Shown: piece by piece, positions 16,912 to 26,277 of the stretch
How the letters are laid out: the number at the start of each line of letters is the position of its first letter
How positions within the stretch are numbered: position 1 is the first letter of the stretch
Origin: Tamlana sp. 2_MG-2023
GTDB taxonomy: Bacteria > Bacteroidota > Bacteroidia > Flavobacteriales > Flavobacteriaceae
Assembly: GCF_030548465.1 (NCBI RefSeq)
Contig: NZ_JAUOSF010000003.1
Span: 186,001-250,000, forward strand
Length of the DNA: 64,000 nucleotides
Direction of reading: 5' to 3'
Notes under the pieces: model-generated
What the model was told of the DNA's origin: nothing
Seen by the model: only the letters and a program-made list of their open reading frames with translations
Database searches by the model: none
Made by a program: the position numbers and the translations under genes

Positions 16912-19254
16912 ATGGCAACAGCAAAAAAAGAAACAAAGAAAGGTCAAGATTTTTCAGCTTATATCCGTTGGTTTTGGATCTTGTTTTTAGGAGGATTACT
17001 TTCTGTAGTACTCCTTTTTTTATTAGCATCTTGGGGTGCTTTTGGGGAAATGCCCGATCACACGGTTTTAGAAAATCCTAAAACAAACTTGGCTACCGAA
17101 ATTATTTCTTCAGATGGAAAAACCTTGGGGAAATTCTACTTTAACGATAACCGAACTCCTGTGAGTTACGATGAGTTGCCAGAACAATTAGTAGATGCTT
17201 TAATAGCTACCGAAGATGCCCGTTTTCATGAACATTCTGGGGTAGATGCCCGCGGAACCATTAGAGCCATTATAAAACCAGGGAGTGGAGGAGCCAGTAC
17301 GGTTTCACAACAGCTGGCAAAACAATTATTTCATGGTGAAGGTTCTAAGAATGTCATTGAAAGGGTTCTTCAAAAAATTAAAGAATGGATTATAGCTATT
17401 CGTTTAGAGCGCCAATATACCAAAGAAGAAATTATCGCACAGTATTTTAATATTTATGATTTCGGTAATAATGCCGATGGTATTCGTAGTGCATCAAGAA
17501 TCTACTTTAATAAAGAGCCAAAGGAGTTAGATGTTAAGGAATCGGCAATGCTCGTAGGGATGTTTAAAAATTCCTCATTATATAATCCTAGACCAGAACG
17601 TAACCCTGTTGGTGTAAAAAACCGTCGAAATGTGGTATTATCCCAAATGTATAAATATGATTTCATTACTGAAAAAGTTAAAGATTCCCTTCAAAAAACG
17701 GAATTAGATCTAAATTACTCACCTGAATCACATCGCGAAGGTATTGCTACTTATTTTAGAGGTTATTTAGATGGTTTTATGAAGGATTGGATTAAAAATA
17801 ACCCGAAACCTGATGGTACCAAATGGAATTTATATAATGATGGTTTAAAGATTTATACCACTATCGATTCACGTATGCAAACTTATGCTGAAGATGCTGT
17901 ACAACAGCACATGCCAAGGTTGCAAGCTGAATTTTTTCATCAAAACACACCAGATAGAAATCCAACAGCACCATTCTTAGATTTAGAACCTGAAGAGGAA
18001 AAGGCTTTAATGCGTCGTGCAATGAGACAATCGGAGCGATGGAGGCATATGAAATACGATTTGAAAAAACCGAATGAAGAGATCGAGAAATCGTTTGATA
18101 AGCCTATTAAAATGACTGTGTTTAAATGGGTAGACGGTAAGCCTTCCGAGGTTGATACGTTAATGAAACCTATGGATTCGATGCGTTATTATAAATCGTT
18201 TTTAAGAACAGGTATGATGTCTATGGATCCTCAAACGGGTCATGTGAAAGCATGGGTTGGAGGTATGAATTATAGACACTTCCAGTATGATATGGTTAAA
18301 CAAGGTAGGCGTCAAGTAGGTTCTACTTTTAAGCCATTTGTTTATGCTACAGCTATTGATCAGTTACATTTTTCACCTTGTGATGAATTGCCAGATACAC
18401 CGTTTTGTATTGAAGCTGGAAAATTCGGGAACCCAGAGGCGTGGTGTCCTAGAAATTCGGGTGATTCATATGGTGGTAAAAGAACATTAAAGGATGCTCT
18501 GGCCAATTCTGTGAATACGATTACGGCTCAATTAATTGATAAAGTTGGACCACAAACCGTGGTTGATTTGGTAAAGAAGTTAGGGGTTCAGTCTGAAATT
18601 CCAGCGGTGCCTTCCATTGCCTTAGGAACTACAGATATTAGTGTTTATGATATGGTAGGGGCTTATTCAACCTTCGCCAATCAAGGTGTGTATACGAAAC
18701 CAGTTATGGTATTAAACATTGAGGATAAAAATGGTACTGTTTTATATCAATTTAAGCCAGAAACACGCGATGTTTTAAATGCTGAAACGGCGTATGTTAC
18801 CGTAAAACTTATGGAAGGGGTAACCCAATCTGGTTCTGGTGCGCGATTAAGAGGGAAAGGACGTGATTCTTACCGCGCCGATTTCAGGGAAATCATTACT
18901 GGATATCCTTATGAATTTACAAACCCAATTGCGGGAAAAACAGGTACTACACAAAACCAAAGTGATGGTTGGTTTATGGGCATGGTACCTAATTTAGTAA
19001 CTGGTGTTTGGGTGGGTGCTGAAGATCGTGCAGCACACTTTAAAACCATTACTTACGGACAAGGCGCTGCTATGGCGTTACCAATTTGGGGTGTTTATAT
19101 GAAAAGTTGTTACGCTGATAAGGAGTTAGATGTTTCTAAAGCAGATTTTATAGCTCCAGATGATTTGTCTATTAATGTCGATTGCTCTACAACTTCAGAA
19201 TCTGAAGGCTCTGATGGTCAAAATACAGATCGTATAGATGAGTTAGAGTTTTAA
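16912..19254 (+). CDS. class A penicillin-binding protein (PBP1A type)
   Basis: Polymerises and cross-links peptidoglycan. 780 residues: membrane helix (about 21-41), GT51 transglycosylase with ATEDARFHEHSGVD (99-112) and GGASTVSQQLAKQL, then a transpeptidase with STFK (471-474), SVN (533-535) and KTGTT (676-680). All catalytic motifs are intact. It follows gldH by 59 nt and is probably cotranscribed. Confidence 0.96.
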   Translation: MATAKKETKKGQDFSAYIRWFWILFLGGLLSVVLLFLLASWGAFGEMPDHTVLENPKTNLATEIISSDGKTLGKFYFNDNRTPVSYDELPEQLVDALIATEDARFHEHSGVDARGTIRAIIKPGSGGASTVSQQLAKQLFHGEGSKNVIERVLQKIKEWIIAIRLERQYTKEEIIAQYFNIYDFGNNADGIRSASRIYFNKEPKELDVKESAMLVGMFKNSSLYNPRPERNPVGVKNRRNVVLSQMYKYDFITEKVKDSLQKTELDLNYSPESHREGIATYFRGYLDGFMKDWIKNNPKPDGTKWNLYNDGLKIYTTIDSRMQTYAEDAVQQHMPRLQAEFFHQNTPDRNPTAPFLDLEPEEEKALMRRAMRQSERWRHMKYDLKKPNEEIEKSFDKPIKMTVFKWVDGKPSEVDTLMKPMDSMRYYKSFLRTGMMSMDPQTGHVKAWVGGMNYRHFQYDMVKQGRRQVGSTFKPFVYATAIDQLHFSPCDELPDTPFCIEAGKFGNPEAWCPRNSGDSYGGKRTLKDALANSVNTITAQLIDKVGPQTVVDLVKKLGVQSEIPAVPSIALGTTDISVYDMVGAYSTFANQGVYTKPVMVLNIEDKNGTVLYQFKPETRDVLNAETAYVTVKLMEGVTQSGSGARLRGKGRDSYRADFREIITGYPYEFTNPIAGKTGTTQNQSDGWFMGMVPNLVTGVWVGAEDRAAHFKTITYGQGAAMALPIWGVYMKSCYADKELDVSKADFIAPDDLSINVDCSTTSESEGSDGQNTDRIDELEF

Positions 19255-19288
19255 AAACGTTTTGTTTAGCTTTTAACGGCTTTTTGAA

Positions 19289-19747
19289 ATGAACGATAAT
19301 TTTGTAAATGAATTTTTTGGCATAGGCATTCAAAACGGTAAAACACCTGAAAACTTAGGGGTTTTGTGGCGTTCGGCACAAAATTTAGGAGCTAGTTTCA
19401 TCTTCACCATTGGTAATCGCTATGCGAAACAAGCTTGCGATACACACAATGCTGTGAAATCCATGCCGTATTTTCATTATGAAAATTTTGAAGCTTTTTT
19501 TAATAATCTACCCAAAGGAACACGAATAGTTGGGGTTGAGTTGGATGATACCGCCGAAAATTTAGAAACCTTTCATCATCCAAGACGCTGCGTTTATTTA
19601 TTAGGGGCCGAAGACCACGGTTTAAGCAAAGATGCCATTGAAAAATCTCATTTTTTAGTAAAATTTAAATCGGAGTTAAGTTTGAATGTTTCTGTTGCAG
19701 GTAGTATCGTCATGTACGATAGAAATTTAGATAAGCCTAGGAGCTAG
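19289..19747 (+). CDS. SPOUT (TrmH/SpoU) RNA 2'-O-methyltransferase
   Basis: 152 residues with the C-terminal knot motifs YLLGAEDHGLS and SLNVSVAGSIVMYDR, and the N-terminal NLGVLWRSAQNLGA motif that holds the catalytic Arg. It methylates ribose 2'-OH in tRNA or rRNA; the exact target cannot be read from sequence. It starts 34 nt after the PBP gene. Confidence 0.9.
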   Translation: MNDNFVNEFFGIGIQNGKTPENLGVLWRSAQNLGASFIFTIGNRYAKQACDTHNAVKSMPYFHYENFEAFFNNLPKGTRIVGVELDDTAENLETFHHPRRCVYLLGAEDHGLSKDAIEKSHFLVKFKSELSLNVSVAGSIVMYDRNLDKPRS

Positions 19748-19816
19748 GTTTCCTTTATATTATTATGATTGTCTGTAATATGTCATTCCGAGGAATCTCT
19801 TCTAGTATTACAGTTC

Positions 19817-19838
19817 CAGTCACAGTCACAGTCACAGT
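19817..19838. repeat. CAGTCA hexamer tandem repeat
   Basis: Three full and one partial copy of CAGTCA, just after a half-unit of the GTCATTCCGAGGAATC intergenic repeat (19782). The surrounding gap 19748-20365 contains repeats only; no gene is seen. Confidence 0.6.
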
Positions 19839-19920
19839 TTTCAGTTTAATGATTACACATATATAATAATTTATAATAAAGTAACGATGCTTCAGTCGTA
19901 GCTCCTATCATTGACGTGAT

Positions 19921-19955
19921 AAGACCCTTCAGGTTTTGGAAATCTGCAGGGTCTT
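19921..19955. repeat. GACCCTTCAGG-type palindromic repeat, imperfect copy
   Basis: AAGACCCT/AGGGTCTT arms around AGGTTTTGGAAATCTGC. A near-perfect copy of the same sequence lies at 61003. Confidence 0.6.
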
Positions 19956-20208
19956 CAAAGCAAAAATTTATATCATGTCTATATCACCATTTTACAAAAT
20001 TTTTATAGTGGGAGCGCTTTGATAAAATACTGTAGTTGTCTACTTGCTAATGTTAGGAGTCCTGTTTTCTTAGAAATACAATCGAGTAACCACGATTAAA
20101 CAAATTAACAGTTCCACATCATAATTAAATTATAGAGGTCTGTAGATAAATACTTATAATTTAAACTCAAGATAAAATTGAAAATGAGAATGTTGTATGT
20201 AGTACTAT

Positions 20209-20277
20209 TGTCGGTTCGAGCGCAGTCGAGAACTTTTCGGTTTTAAAAATCGGATCTCGACTGCGCTCGACCTGACA
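20209..20277. repeat. long GC-richer hairpin repeat
   Basis: TCGAGCGCAGTCGAGA (20216-20231) has an exact inverted copy at 20255-20270. The loop itself is partly self-complementary (TTCGG...ATCGGA). The composition is clearly richer in G+C than its surroundings, as in a mobile intergenic repeat. It lies about 90 nt upstream of the CoA-transferase genes. Confidence 0.7.
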
Positions 20278-20365
20278 TTCGGCTAAATCTCCACTTAAAA
20301 GTATGTAACTAGCTACTGCCTCTATTAAATTATTCGTAAATTTAGGTAGACTAAACGAGAATAAG

Positions 20366-21067
20366 ATGATTAATAAAAAAGTAGCTAATGTTCAGGAAGC
20401 ACTAGTTGGTATTGAAGATAACATGACCTTGATGCTTGGTGGTTTCGGACTTTGCGGCATTCCAGAAAATGCTATTGCAGAATTGGTGAGCCTTGGTGTC
20501 AATGGATTAACCTGTATATCTAATAATGCAGGAGTAGACGATTTTGGTTTAGGCTTACTACTTCAAAAAAAGCAAATCAAGAAAATGATATCCTCTTATG
20601 TTGGTGAAAATGACGAATTTGAGCGGCAAATGCTATCAGGAGAGCTTGATGTGGAGTTAATTCCTCAAGGTACATTGGCAGAGCGTTGTCGTGCAGCGCA
20701 AGCTGGTTTTCCGGCTATATACACACCCGCAGGCTATGGTACCGAAGTTGCCGAAGGTAAAGAAACTAGAGAATTTGATGGCAAAATGTATGTTTTAGAA
20801 CATGCTTTTAAAGCCGATTTTGCCTTTGTGAAAGCTTGGAAAGGTGATGCCGCAGGAAACTTAATCTTTAAAGGAACGGCTAGAAACTTTAACCCAGTAA
20901 TGTGTGGATCCGCTAAAATAACAGTGGCTGAGGTGGAAGAAATGGTGCCGCTTGGTACTTTAGATCCCAATCAAATTCATATTCCAGGAATATTTGTTCA
21001 GCGTGTTTTTCAAGGGATAGGGTATGAAAAACGTATCGAACAACGAACGGTGAGAGAAAGATTGTAG
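20366..21067 (+). CDS. scoA: 3-oxoacid CoA-transferase subunit A
   Basis: 233 residues. Moves CoA between succinyl-CoA and acetoacetate, linking ketone bodies or branched-chain and lysine degradation to the TCA cycle. The family start ([16 protein letters not shown]) and a [32 protein letters not shown] segment are present. Subunit B follows 160 nt later. Confidence 0.93.
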   Translation: MINKKVANVQEALVGIEDNMTLMLGGFGLCGIPENAIAELVSLGVNGLTCISNNAGVDDFGLGLLLQKKQIKKMISSYVGENDEFERQMLSGELDVELIPQGTLAERCRAAQAGFPAIYTPAGYGTEVAEGKETREFDGKMYVLEHAFKADFAFVKAWKGDAAGNLIFKGTARNFNPVMCGSAKITVAEVEEMVPLGTLDPNQIHIPGIFVQRVFQGIGYEKRIEQRTVRERL

Positions 21068-21188
21068 AAGTATAGAAGTTAAGTAGATAAAAGGAGTTAA
21101 GACCTTCAGAGTGTAGAGGTGATTTTAGTTGAAATATTTAAAGTTAACTACCTGAGGGTGCTTTTAGATTTTGGTTTCAATGTGGAAG

Positions 21189-21208
21189 ATTTCCGCCTTC
21201 GCGGAAAT
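21189..21208. repeat. palindromic repeat inside the scoA-scoB spacer
   Basis: ATTTCCGC-CTTC-GCGGAAAT is a perfect 8-bp hairpin. The rest of the spacer (from about 21101) also looks like degenerate repeat: GACCTTCAG and CTGAGGGTGC. The repeat has probably inserted between two genes that are normally adjacent. Confidence 0.6.
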
Positions 21209-21227
21209 TAAAAAATAAACGACTAGT

Positions 21228-21881
21228 ATGTTAGATAAAATAGGAATAGCAAAGCGTATCGCTAAAGAAGTTAAAGACGGGTATTATGTGAATTTAGGCA
21301 TCGGGATTCCAACTTTAGTTGCCAATTATGTTCGCGATGATATTGAAGTTGAATTTCAAAGTGAGAATGGTGTTTTAGGCATGGGGGCTTTTCCTTTTGA
21401 AGGGGAAGAAGATGCCGATATTATCAATGCAGGAAAACAAACCATTACAACCCTTCCTGGAGCTAGTTTTTTCGATTCAGCATTGAGTTTCTCTATGATT
21501 CGTGGGCAACATGTTGATCTCACTATTTTAGGTGCTATGGAGGTTGCTGAAAACGGCGATATTGCCAATTGGAAAATTCCAGGTCGCATGGTTAAAGGTA
21601 TGGGTGGCGCCATGGATTTAGTATCGAGTGCAGAGCATATTATTGTGGCCATGATGCACGCTAATAAACATGGCGATTCTAAATTACTTAAAAAATGCTC
21701 GTTGCCACTTACGGGGGTAGGTTGTGTCAAAAAAATTGTAACTAATCTTGCTGTTATAGAAGTAATTACTCAGGGGTTTAAACTACTTGAGCGTGCTCCT
21801 GGTGTTTCTGTTGAAACGATTAAGGAGGCTACTGAAGGATGTCTGATAATTGAAGGGGAAGTACCTGAAATGCTTACTTGA
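21228..21881 (+). CDS. scoB: 3-oxoacid CoA-transferase subunit B
   Basis: 217 residues. The catalytic Glu lies in the motif FQSENGVLGMG (Glu46), which forms the acyl/CoA thioester intermediate. NLGIGIPTLV at the N-terminus is also typical. It pairs with subunit A upstream. Confidence 0.94.
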   Translation: MLDKIGIAKRIAKEVKDGYYVNLGIGIPTLVANYVRDDIEVEFQSENGVLGMGAFPFEGEEDADIINAGKQTITTLPGASFFDSALSFSMIRGQHVDLTILGAMEVAENGDIANWKIPGRMVKGMGGAMDLVSSAEHIIVAMMHANKHGDSKLLKKCSLPLTGVGCVKKIVTNLAVIEVITQGFKLLERAPGVSVETIKEATEGCLIIEGEVPEMLT

Positions 21882-22069
21882 GCTGTAGCTAAAATATTAT
21901 AAATTTTTTTTTGGATGTTTTTAATTGTTAAAAAATTATGTATTTCATCGATTTTATATGTTTTTTATCGGATAAATAGAATCTATTATCGATATTAGCT
22001 TCAACCAAAAAAAGAATATCAATTTTAGATTTAACCTAAACCCCAAATCTATCATAATTTTAAAAACTT

Positions 22070-22195
22070 ATGAATATGGACTCAAATCTACATGAATTAC
22101 CTACTAACCAAAGCAAGTTTAGAGCATCTGTAAATGATACTTTTGAATTTGTTAAAAGCTTATGTTATTTAACAAAAAAGATATTTATGCTATAA
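22070..22195 (+). CDS. possible 41-residue small protein
   Basis: A short ATG-started frame (MNMDSNLHELPTNQSKFRA...; ends TKKIFML) in the 308-nt gap after scoB. It overlaps the end of the convergent ABC gene by six bases. It has no stop-rich composition and a plausible amphipathic C-terminal half, but no recognised family and no clear promoter. It may be chance. The rest of 21882-22069 is AT-rich with no visible feature. Confidence 0.25.
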   Translation: MNMDSNLHELPTNQSKFRASVNDTFEFVKSLCYLTKKIFML

Positions 22196-23869
22196 GCCTT
22201 TTGGTATCGCATGAATTAATTTTTTAGTATACTCTTTTTTAGGGGTTTTATAGATGATGTCCGCATCATCTAATTCTTCAATTTTACCCTGGTTCATAAC
22301 CAGTAATTGATCTGACATGTATTTCACAACTGCTAAGTCATGTGAGATGAAAATATAGGTAAAATCGAAGTCCTTTTTAAGTGAATTTAGCAAGTTTAAT
22401 ACTTGCGCTTGAACAGAAATGTCTAAGGCCGAAACTGATTCGTCACAAACAATTAGTTTCGGTTGAAGGGCAATCGTTCTAGCAATTCCAATACGTTGTC
22501 TTTGGCCTCCCGAAAATTCATGAGGATAACGGTTAAAATAATCTTCAGACAATCCTACTTTATTTAAAATATCAATAACCTTTTCTTTACGTTGTTCGTC
22601 AGAACTATAAAGCTTATGTACTTTCATAGGTTCTAAAATGGCTTCTCCAACTGGAATTCTTGGATTTAAAGATGAATAAGGATCTTGAAATATAATTTGA
22701 ATGTCCTTTCTAAGCTTTCTAGTTTCAGATTTTGATAGTTTGGTAATATCAACGCCCTTATAAATTATTTTTCCAGCTGTGGCTTTATCGAGTTGTAGTA
22801 TGGCGTTTCCTAAAGTTGATTTTCCACAGCCTGATTCACCTACCAAACCTAACGTTTCGCCTTCATAAAGTTTAAAGCTTACATCGTTAACCGCTTTAAA
22901 TCCTTCTGGTTTAGAAAAGAGGTTAGCTTTAGAAAAGTATTCTTTTTCTACGTTTATAACTTCTAGTAGAGGGGGCTTACTGTATATTTTTTTATGATTT
23001 TTTTGACGTTCTTCTGCAGAAATTGTTGCGTTTGAAATCGTGTCATTTAAAAAATCTTTAATAGTAGGTAATACTTTTAATCGCGAATCTAAAGAAGGAC
23101 GCGAATTAATTAAAGCTTTTGTGTAATTGTGTTCCGGATGTTTAAAAATTCGAGCCACTATGCCTTGTTCTACAATTTCACCTTTGTACATGACTAAAAC
23201 GCGATCGGCAATTTCAGAGATTAATGCCAAGTCATGCGTGATAAAAATGATGCTCATTTTCGTTTGAGCTTGTAATTCTTTTAACAGGTGGATGATGTCG
23301 TTTTGTACGGTAACATCCAGTGCGGTTGTGGGTTCATCTGCAATTAAAATATCAGGTTTACAAGCAATCGCCATAGCTATCATAACACGTTGCTTTTGAC
23401 CACCAGAAATTTCGTGAGGATACGCCTTAAAAACGCGTTCCGGGTCTGGTAGTTTAACCTTTTCAAAAAGCTCTAAAGTTTCTTGTTTAGCGGTATTATT
23501 AGAAACATGTGTATGTTGTAGCAGAATCTCTAAGAGTTGTTTTCCGCAGGTCATAGACGGATTTAAAGAACTCATAGGTTCTTGAAAAATCATAGCGATT
23601 TTATTACCTCGAATATTTTGAAACGATTTTGAAGACAGTTCTACTAAATCCAAGTCTTCAAATAAAATTGAACCTGTATTTATTGTTGAAATTTTCTTCG
23701 GAAGCAGCCCTAAAATAGCTAGAGAAGAAACCGATTTTCCAGATCCAGATTCGCCTACAATACCTAAAACTTCATTGGTGTGAAGTTGGTAAGTTATGTT
23801 GTGAACCACCTCATTTTCACCAAATGAAACGCTTAAATCTCTAACTTCTAAAATTTGGTTATCCCTCAT
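22190..23869 (-). CDS. fused dipeptide/oligopeptide ABC transporter ATPase (DppD-DppF type)
   Basis: 559 residues with two complete ABC domains. The first (about 5-265) has GESGSGKSVSS and ISGGQKQR. The second (about 305-559) has GESGCGKSTLG and FSGGQRQR. An oligopeptide C-terminal extension (HPEHNYTKALINS) follows the first. It would energise peptide or related uptake, but no permease or binding-protein gene is nearby, so these must lie elsewhere. It overlaps the exonuclease gene by one base. Confidence 0.9.
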   Translation of the reverse strand: MRDNQILEVRDLSVSFGENEVVHNITYQLHTNEVLGIVGESGSGKSVSSLAILGLLPKKISTINTGSILFEDLDLVELSSKSFQNIRGNKIAMIFQEPMSSLNPSMTCGKQLLEILLQHTHVSNNTAKQETLELFEKVKLPDPERVFKAYPHEISGGQKQRVMIAMAIACKPDILIADEPTTALDVTVQNDIIHLLKELQAQTKMSIIFITHDLALISEIADRVLVMYKGEIVEQGIVARIFKHPEHNYTKALINSRPSLDSRLKVLPTIKDFLNDTISNATISAEERQKNHKKIYSKPPLLEVINVEKEYFSKANLFSKPEGFKAVNDVSFKLYEGETLGLVGESGCGKSTLGNAILQLDKATAGKIIYKGVDITKLSKSETRKLRKDIQIIFQDPYSSLNPRIPVGEAILEPMKVHKLYSSDEQRKEKVIDILNKVGLSEDYFNRYPHEFSGGQRQRIGIARTIALQPKLIVCDESVSALDISVQAQVLNLLNSLKKDFDFTYIFISHDLAVVKYMSDQLLVMNQGKIEELDDADIIYKTPKKEYTKKLIHAIPKGL

Positions 23870-24582
23870 TATATATGAATGATTTCATCATCGGTTAAAA
23901 TGTCATCGCCTCTTAAACGTAAAAATATTTGAGCTACGGCTATCGTATCTTTTTCGCAATAGGTAACTATGCGATCAATTTCATTTTCTTCGTAATATAC
24001 TCTGTAAACTTCACTGCCATCAATATCATCCTTTGGCGAAGGTATCCCTAAAACATTAGTGAGCAACTTTAAAGAGGTGAAGCTTTTAAAATCACCAAAT
24101 TTCCATAGTTCTAAGGTGTCTAAATGCGGAATCTCCCAGGGTTTTTTTCCAAAGAGATTTAGTTTATGAGGTAATTCAATATTATGAATAATCATACGTC
24201 GGGCAATATAAGGAAAGTCAAATTCTTTACCATTATGTCCGCAAAGTAAATGTTTAGGTTCGTTAAAGTGTGTATTGAGTAGGTTTTTAAAGTCTTTCAA
24301 TATTTTGATTTCATCACCAAAAAAGGAAGTTGTTCTAAACTTCCTTAAGTCGTTATGAATTTTGAAATAGCCTACGGATATACAAACAATCTTACCAAAT
24401 TCAGCCCAAATTCCAGCACGGTCGTAAAATTCTTCAGCGGAGAACTCTTCTTTTCTTTGGTATTTTGATTTGCCTTCCCAAAGGGCTTGTTTTGTTTCGT
24501 CTAAATCTGAGAAATGCTGAACTTCAGGAACGGTTTCAATATCCAGAAAAAGGATGTTTTCTAAATTTAGTTTTTTAATCAT
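23869..24582 (-). CDS. DEDD-type 3'-5' exonuclease
   Basis: 237 residues. The first acidic motif is LFLDIETVPE (about 12-21); GHNGKEFDFPYIARR and YCEKDTIAVAQIFLRL carry further metal ligands of an RNase H-like exonuclease, like the DNA polymerase B exonuclease-like family. It overlaps its neighbours on both sides (1 and 8 nt), so the three genes form one operon. The substrate is not known. Confidence 0.82.
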   Translation of the reverse strand: MIKKLNLENILFLDIETVPEVQHFSDLDETKQALWEGKSKYQRKEEFSAEEFYDRAGIWAEFGKIVCISVGYFKIHNDLRKFRTTSFFGDEIKILKDFKNLLNTHFNEPKHLLCGHNGKEFDFPYIARRMIIHNIELPHKLNLFGKKPWEIPHLDTLELWKFGDFKSFTSLKLLTNVLGIPSPKDDIDGSEVYRVYYEENEIDRIVTYCEKDTIAVAQIFLRLRGDDILTDDEIIHI

Positions 24583-25729
24583 GCACTAACATTTTGTAGG
24601 CTTCATCAATGTAAGTTACAATATCATTTGTGAAAACGGCCTCAGTTTTACCATCATCAGGTGATTTTCTATGTCCTAAACGCACAATAATGACGTTATC
24701 TTCTGGTTGCACGATGACATACTGCCCAAGGTGTCCACGCATCATAAAAAAGTCTTTGTTGTTTTGTTCTTTTAACCACCAACCATAGCCGTATTCAGGA
24801 CCTTCTTTAAATCTTGGTGTGATAGATTTCACGACATAAGCCGAATCTAAAAGTTGCTTGCCTTCCCATTTTCCATAATCTTTATAGAGTTTTCCAAAAC
24901 GTGCAAAATCACGAGCATTACTCGAAATACAACAGAACGCCTTAGCTAGACGGTGTTCACTATCGTCCACCTGCCATAAGGCATCATCGGTAGCTCCCAT
25001 ACGTTGCCAGAAAGATTCGGATAGGTAGTTTGAGAGGGTTTGACCAGTAGCTTTTTCTATAACCATACCCAAGAGTTCGGTGTTTCCACTTAAATACTTA
25101 AAGGCTTTTCCTGGTGCTTCAACAACTTTTTGGTTTAATATGGTTTCGGCTAAATCATCATCATAATTCGCCCTTGCGGTGACTGAAAACGGACTGGTAT
25201 AAGACTCTACCCAGTCTAAGCCAGAGGCCATAGATGCTAAGTCTCCAACGGTTACATTGGTATTAGCGTATTGCGGATAGTAATCGCTAACCGGTTGATC
25301 TAAACTTTTAATATCACCTTCCATAATCGCTTTTCCTAAGAGCGCCGTAGTAATACTTTTGGCCATAGAAAAAGAGTTGGTTTTAGAGTTTTTGTTAAAA
25401 TCCTCATGGTAGTTTTCATACCAAATGCTATCGTTTTTTATGATAAGGAATGCGACCGTTCCCCAATCTTTGTTTACTTCAGATAGTTTTTCTGTTGGTG
25501 TGGTGTGGTTATAATTTTTATGAATTGGCCAAGGGCTGGTATTGTTGCCTTTTTTTATGGTATCGTTATCAAAATAAGGGTAATCATCAATAAAGGCTGT
25601 TTTGTGTCCCGTAAAATATACAATTTTAGCACCTCTTAAAATATAACTGTAATCAAAAATGTATAACAGTACAATAGCAGCTATTATAATAAGAATAAAT
25701 CCTTTAAGGATGATTTTAATAAATTTCAT
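24575..25729 (-). CDS. class C beta-lactamase-like serine hydrolase
   Basis: 384 residues: N-terminal membrane anchor (about 7-26), SMAK nucleophile motif (Ser121-Lys124), the Tyr motif near KYLSGN, and a C-terminal RGHLGQYVIV in place of KTG. Members hydrolyse esters or D-amino peptides; resistance activity is unlikely. First gene of the operon with the exonuclease and ABC ATPase. Confidence 0.85.
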   Translation of the reverse strand: MKFIKIILKGFILIIIAAIVLLYIFDYSYILRGAKIVYFTGHKTAFIDDYPYFDNDTIKKGNNTSPWPIHKNYNHTTPTEKLSEVNKDWGTVAFLIIKNDSIWYENYHEDFNKNSKTNSFSMAKSITTALLGKAIMEGDIKSLDQPVSDYYPQYANTNVTVGDLASMASGLDWVESYTSPFSVTARANYDDDLAETILNQKVVEAPGKAFKYLSGNTELLGMVIEKATGQTLSNYLSESFWQRMGATDDALWQVDDSEHRLAKAFCCISSNARDFARFGKLYKDYGKWEGKQLLDSAYVVKSITPRFKEGPEYGYGWWLKEQNNKDFFMMRGHLGQYVIVQPEDNVIIVRLGHRKSPDDGKTEAVFTNDIVTYIDEAYKMLVHD

Positions 25730-25803
25730 GTGAAAATATTTATTTGAAATAAATATAGGGAATAATTTTATGTTTTCTGTCTGTAGTGTTTAAGAGTTGA
25801 TAG

Positions 25804-26277
25804 TTAGAATAGCGTTTGTTGCTTATTCGGACTCTCATGATTTAATAGCCACTGTTTTCGATGTAACCCACCTGCATAACCTGTTAAACTACCGTCACTA
25901 CCAATAACACGATGGCAAGGTACAACAAGCCAAATCGGGTTTTTTCCATTCGCACTAGCTACGGCACGTATGGCTTTTACATCGCCTAATTGTTTTGACA
26001 ATTCAAGGTAAGATATGCTCTTTCCATAGGGGATTTGTTCTAATTGCTTCCAAACTTTTTTTTGAAAATCGGTGCCTGCAGGGTTAAGGTTTAAATCAAA
26101 ATTTTTGAGTTCACCTTTAAAATAAGCTCTGAGTTGCATCACGCAGTCTTGTAACTCTAATGGAACGGAATCGGTTATTTTTTCTTCGGAATTAAGTATA
26201 GTCACTTTCGCGATACCTTTTTCATCACCACAAATTTGAGTGTATCCTAGAGGTGAGGAGATGATACAGGTTTTCAT
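25804..26277 (-). CDS. ogt: methylated-DNA-protein cysteine methyltransferase
   Basis: Repairs O6-alkylguanine by transferring the alkyl group to its own cysteine. 157 residues; active-site motif VVPCHRVIGSDGSLTGYAGG with Cys121, plus the helix-turn-helix segment IPYGKSISYLELSKQLG. It lacks an Ada regulatory domain. It follows the CNNM gene with no spacing. Confidence 0.96.
   Translation of the reverse strand: MKTCIISSPLGYTQICGDEKGIAKVTILNSEEKITDSVPLELQDCVMQLRAYFKGELKNFDLNLNPAGTDFQKKVWKQLEQIPYGKSISYLELSKQLGDVKAIRAVASANGKNPIWLVVPCHRVIGSDGSLTGYAGGLHRKQWLLNHESPNKQQTLF

Noticed and set aside
19748-20365. Hidden gene in the 618-nt gap
   Set aside because: Frames are short and interrupted; the content is repeats and AT-rich DNA.
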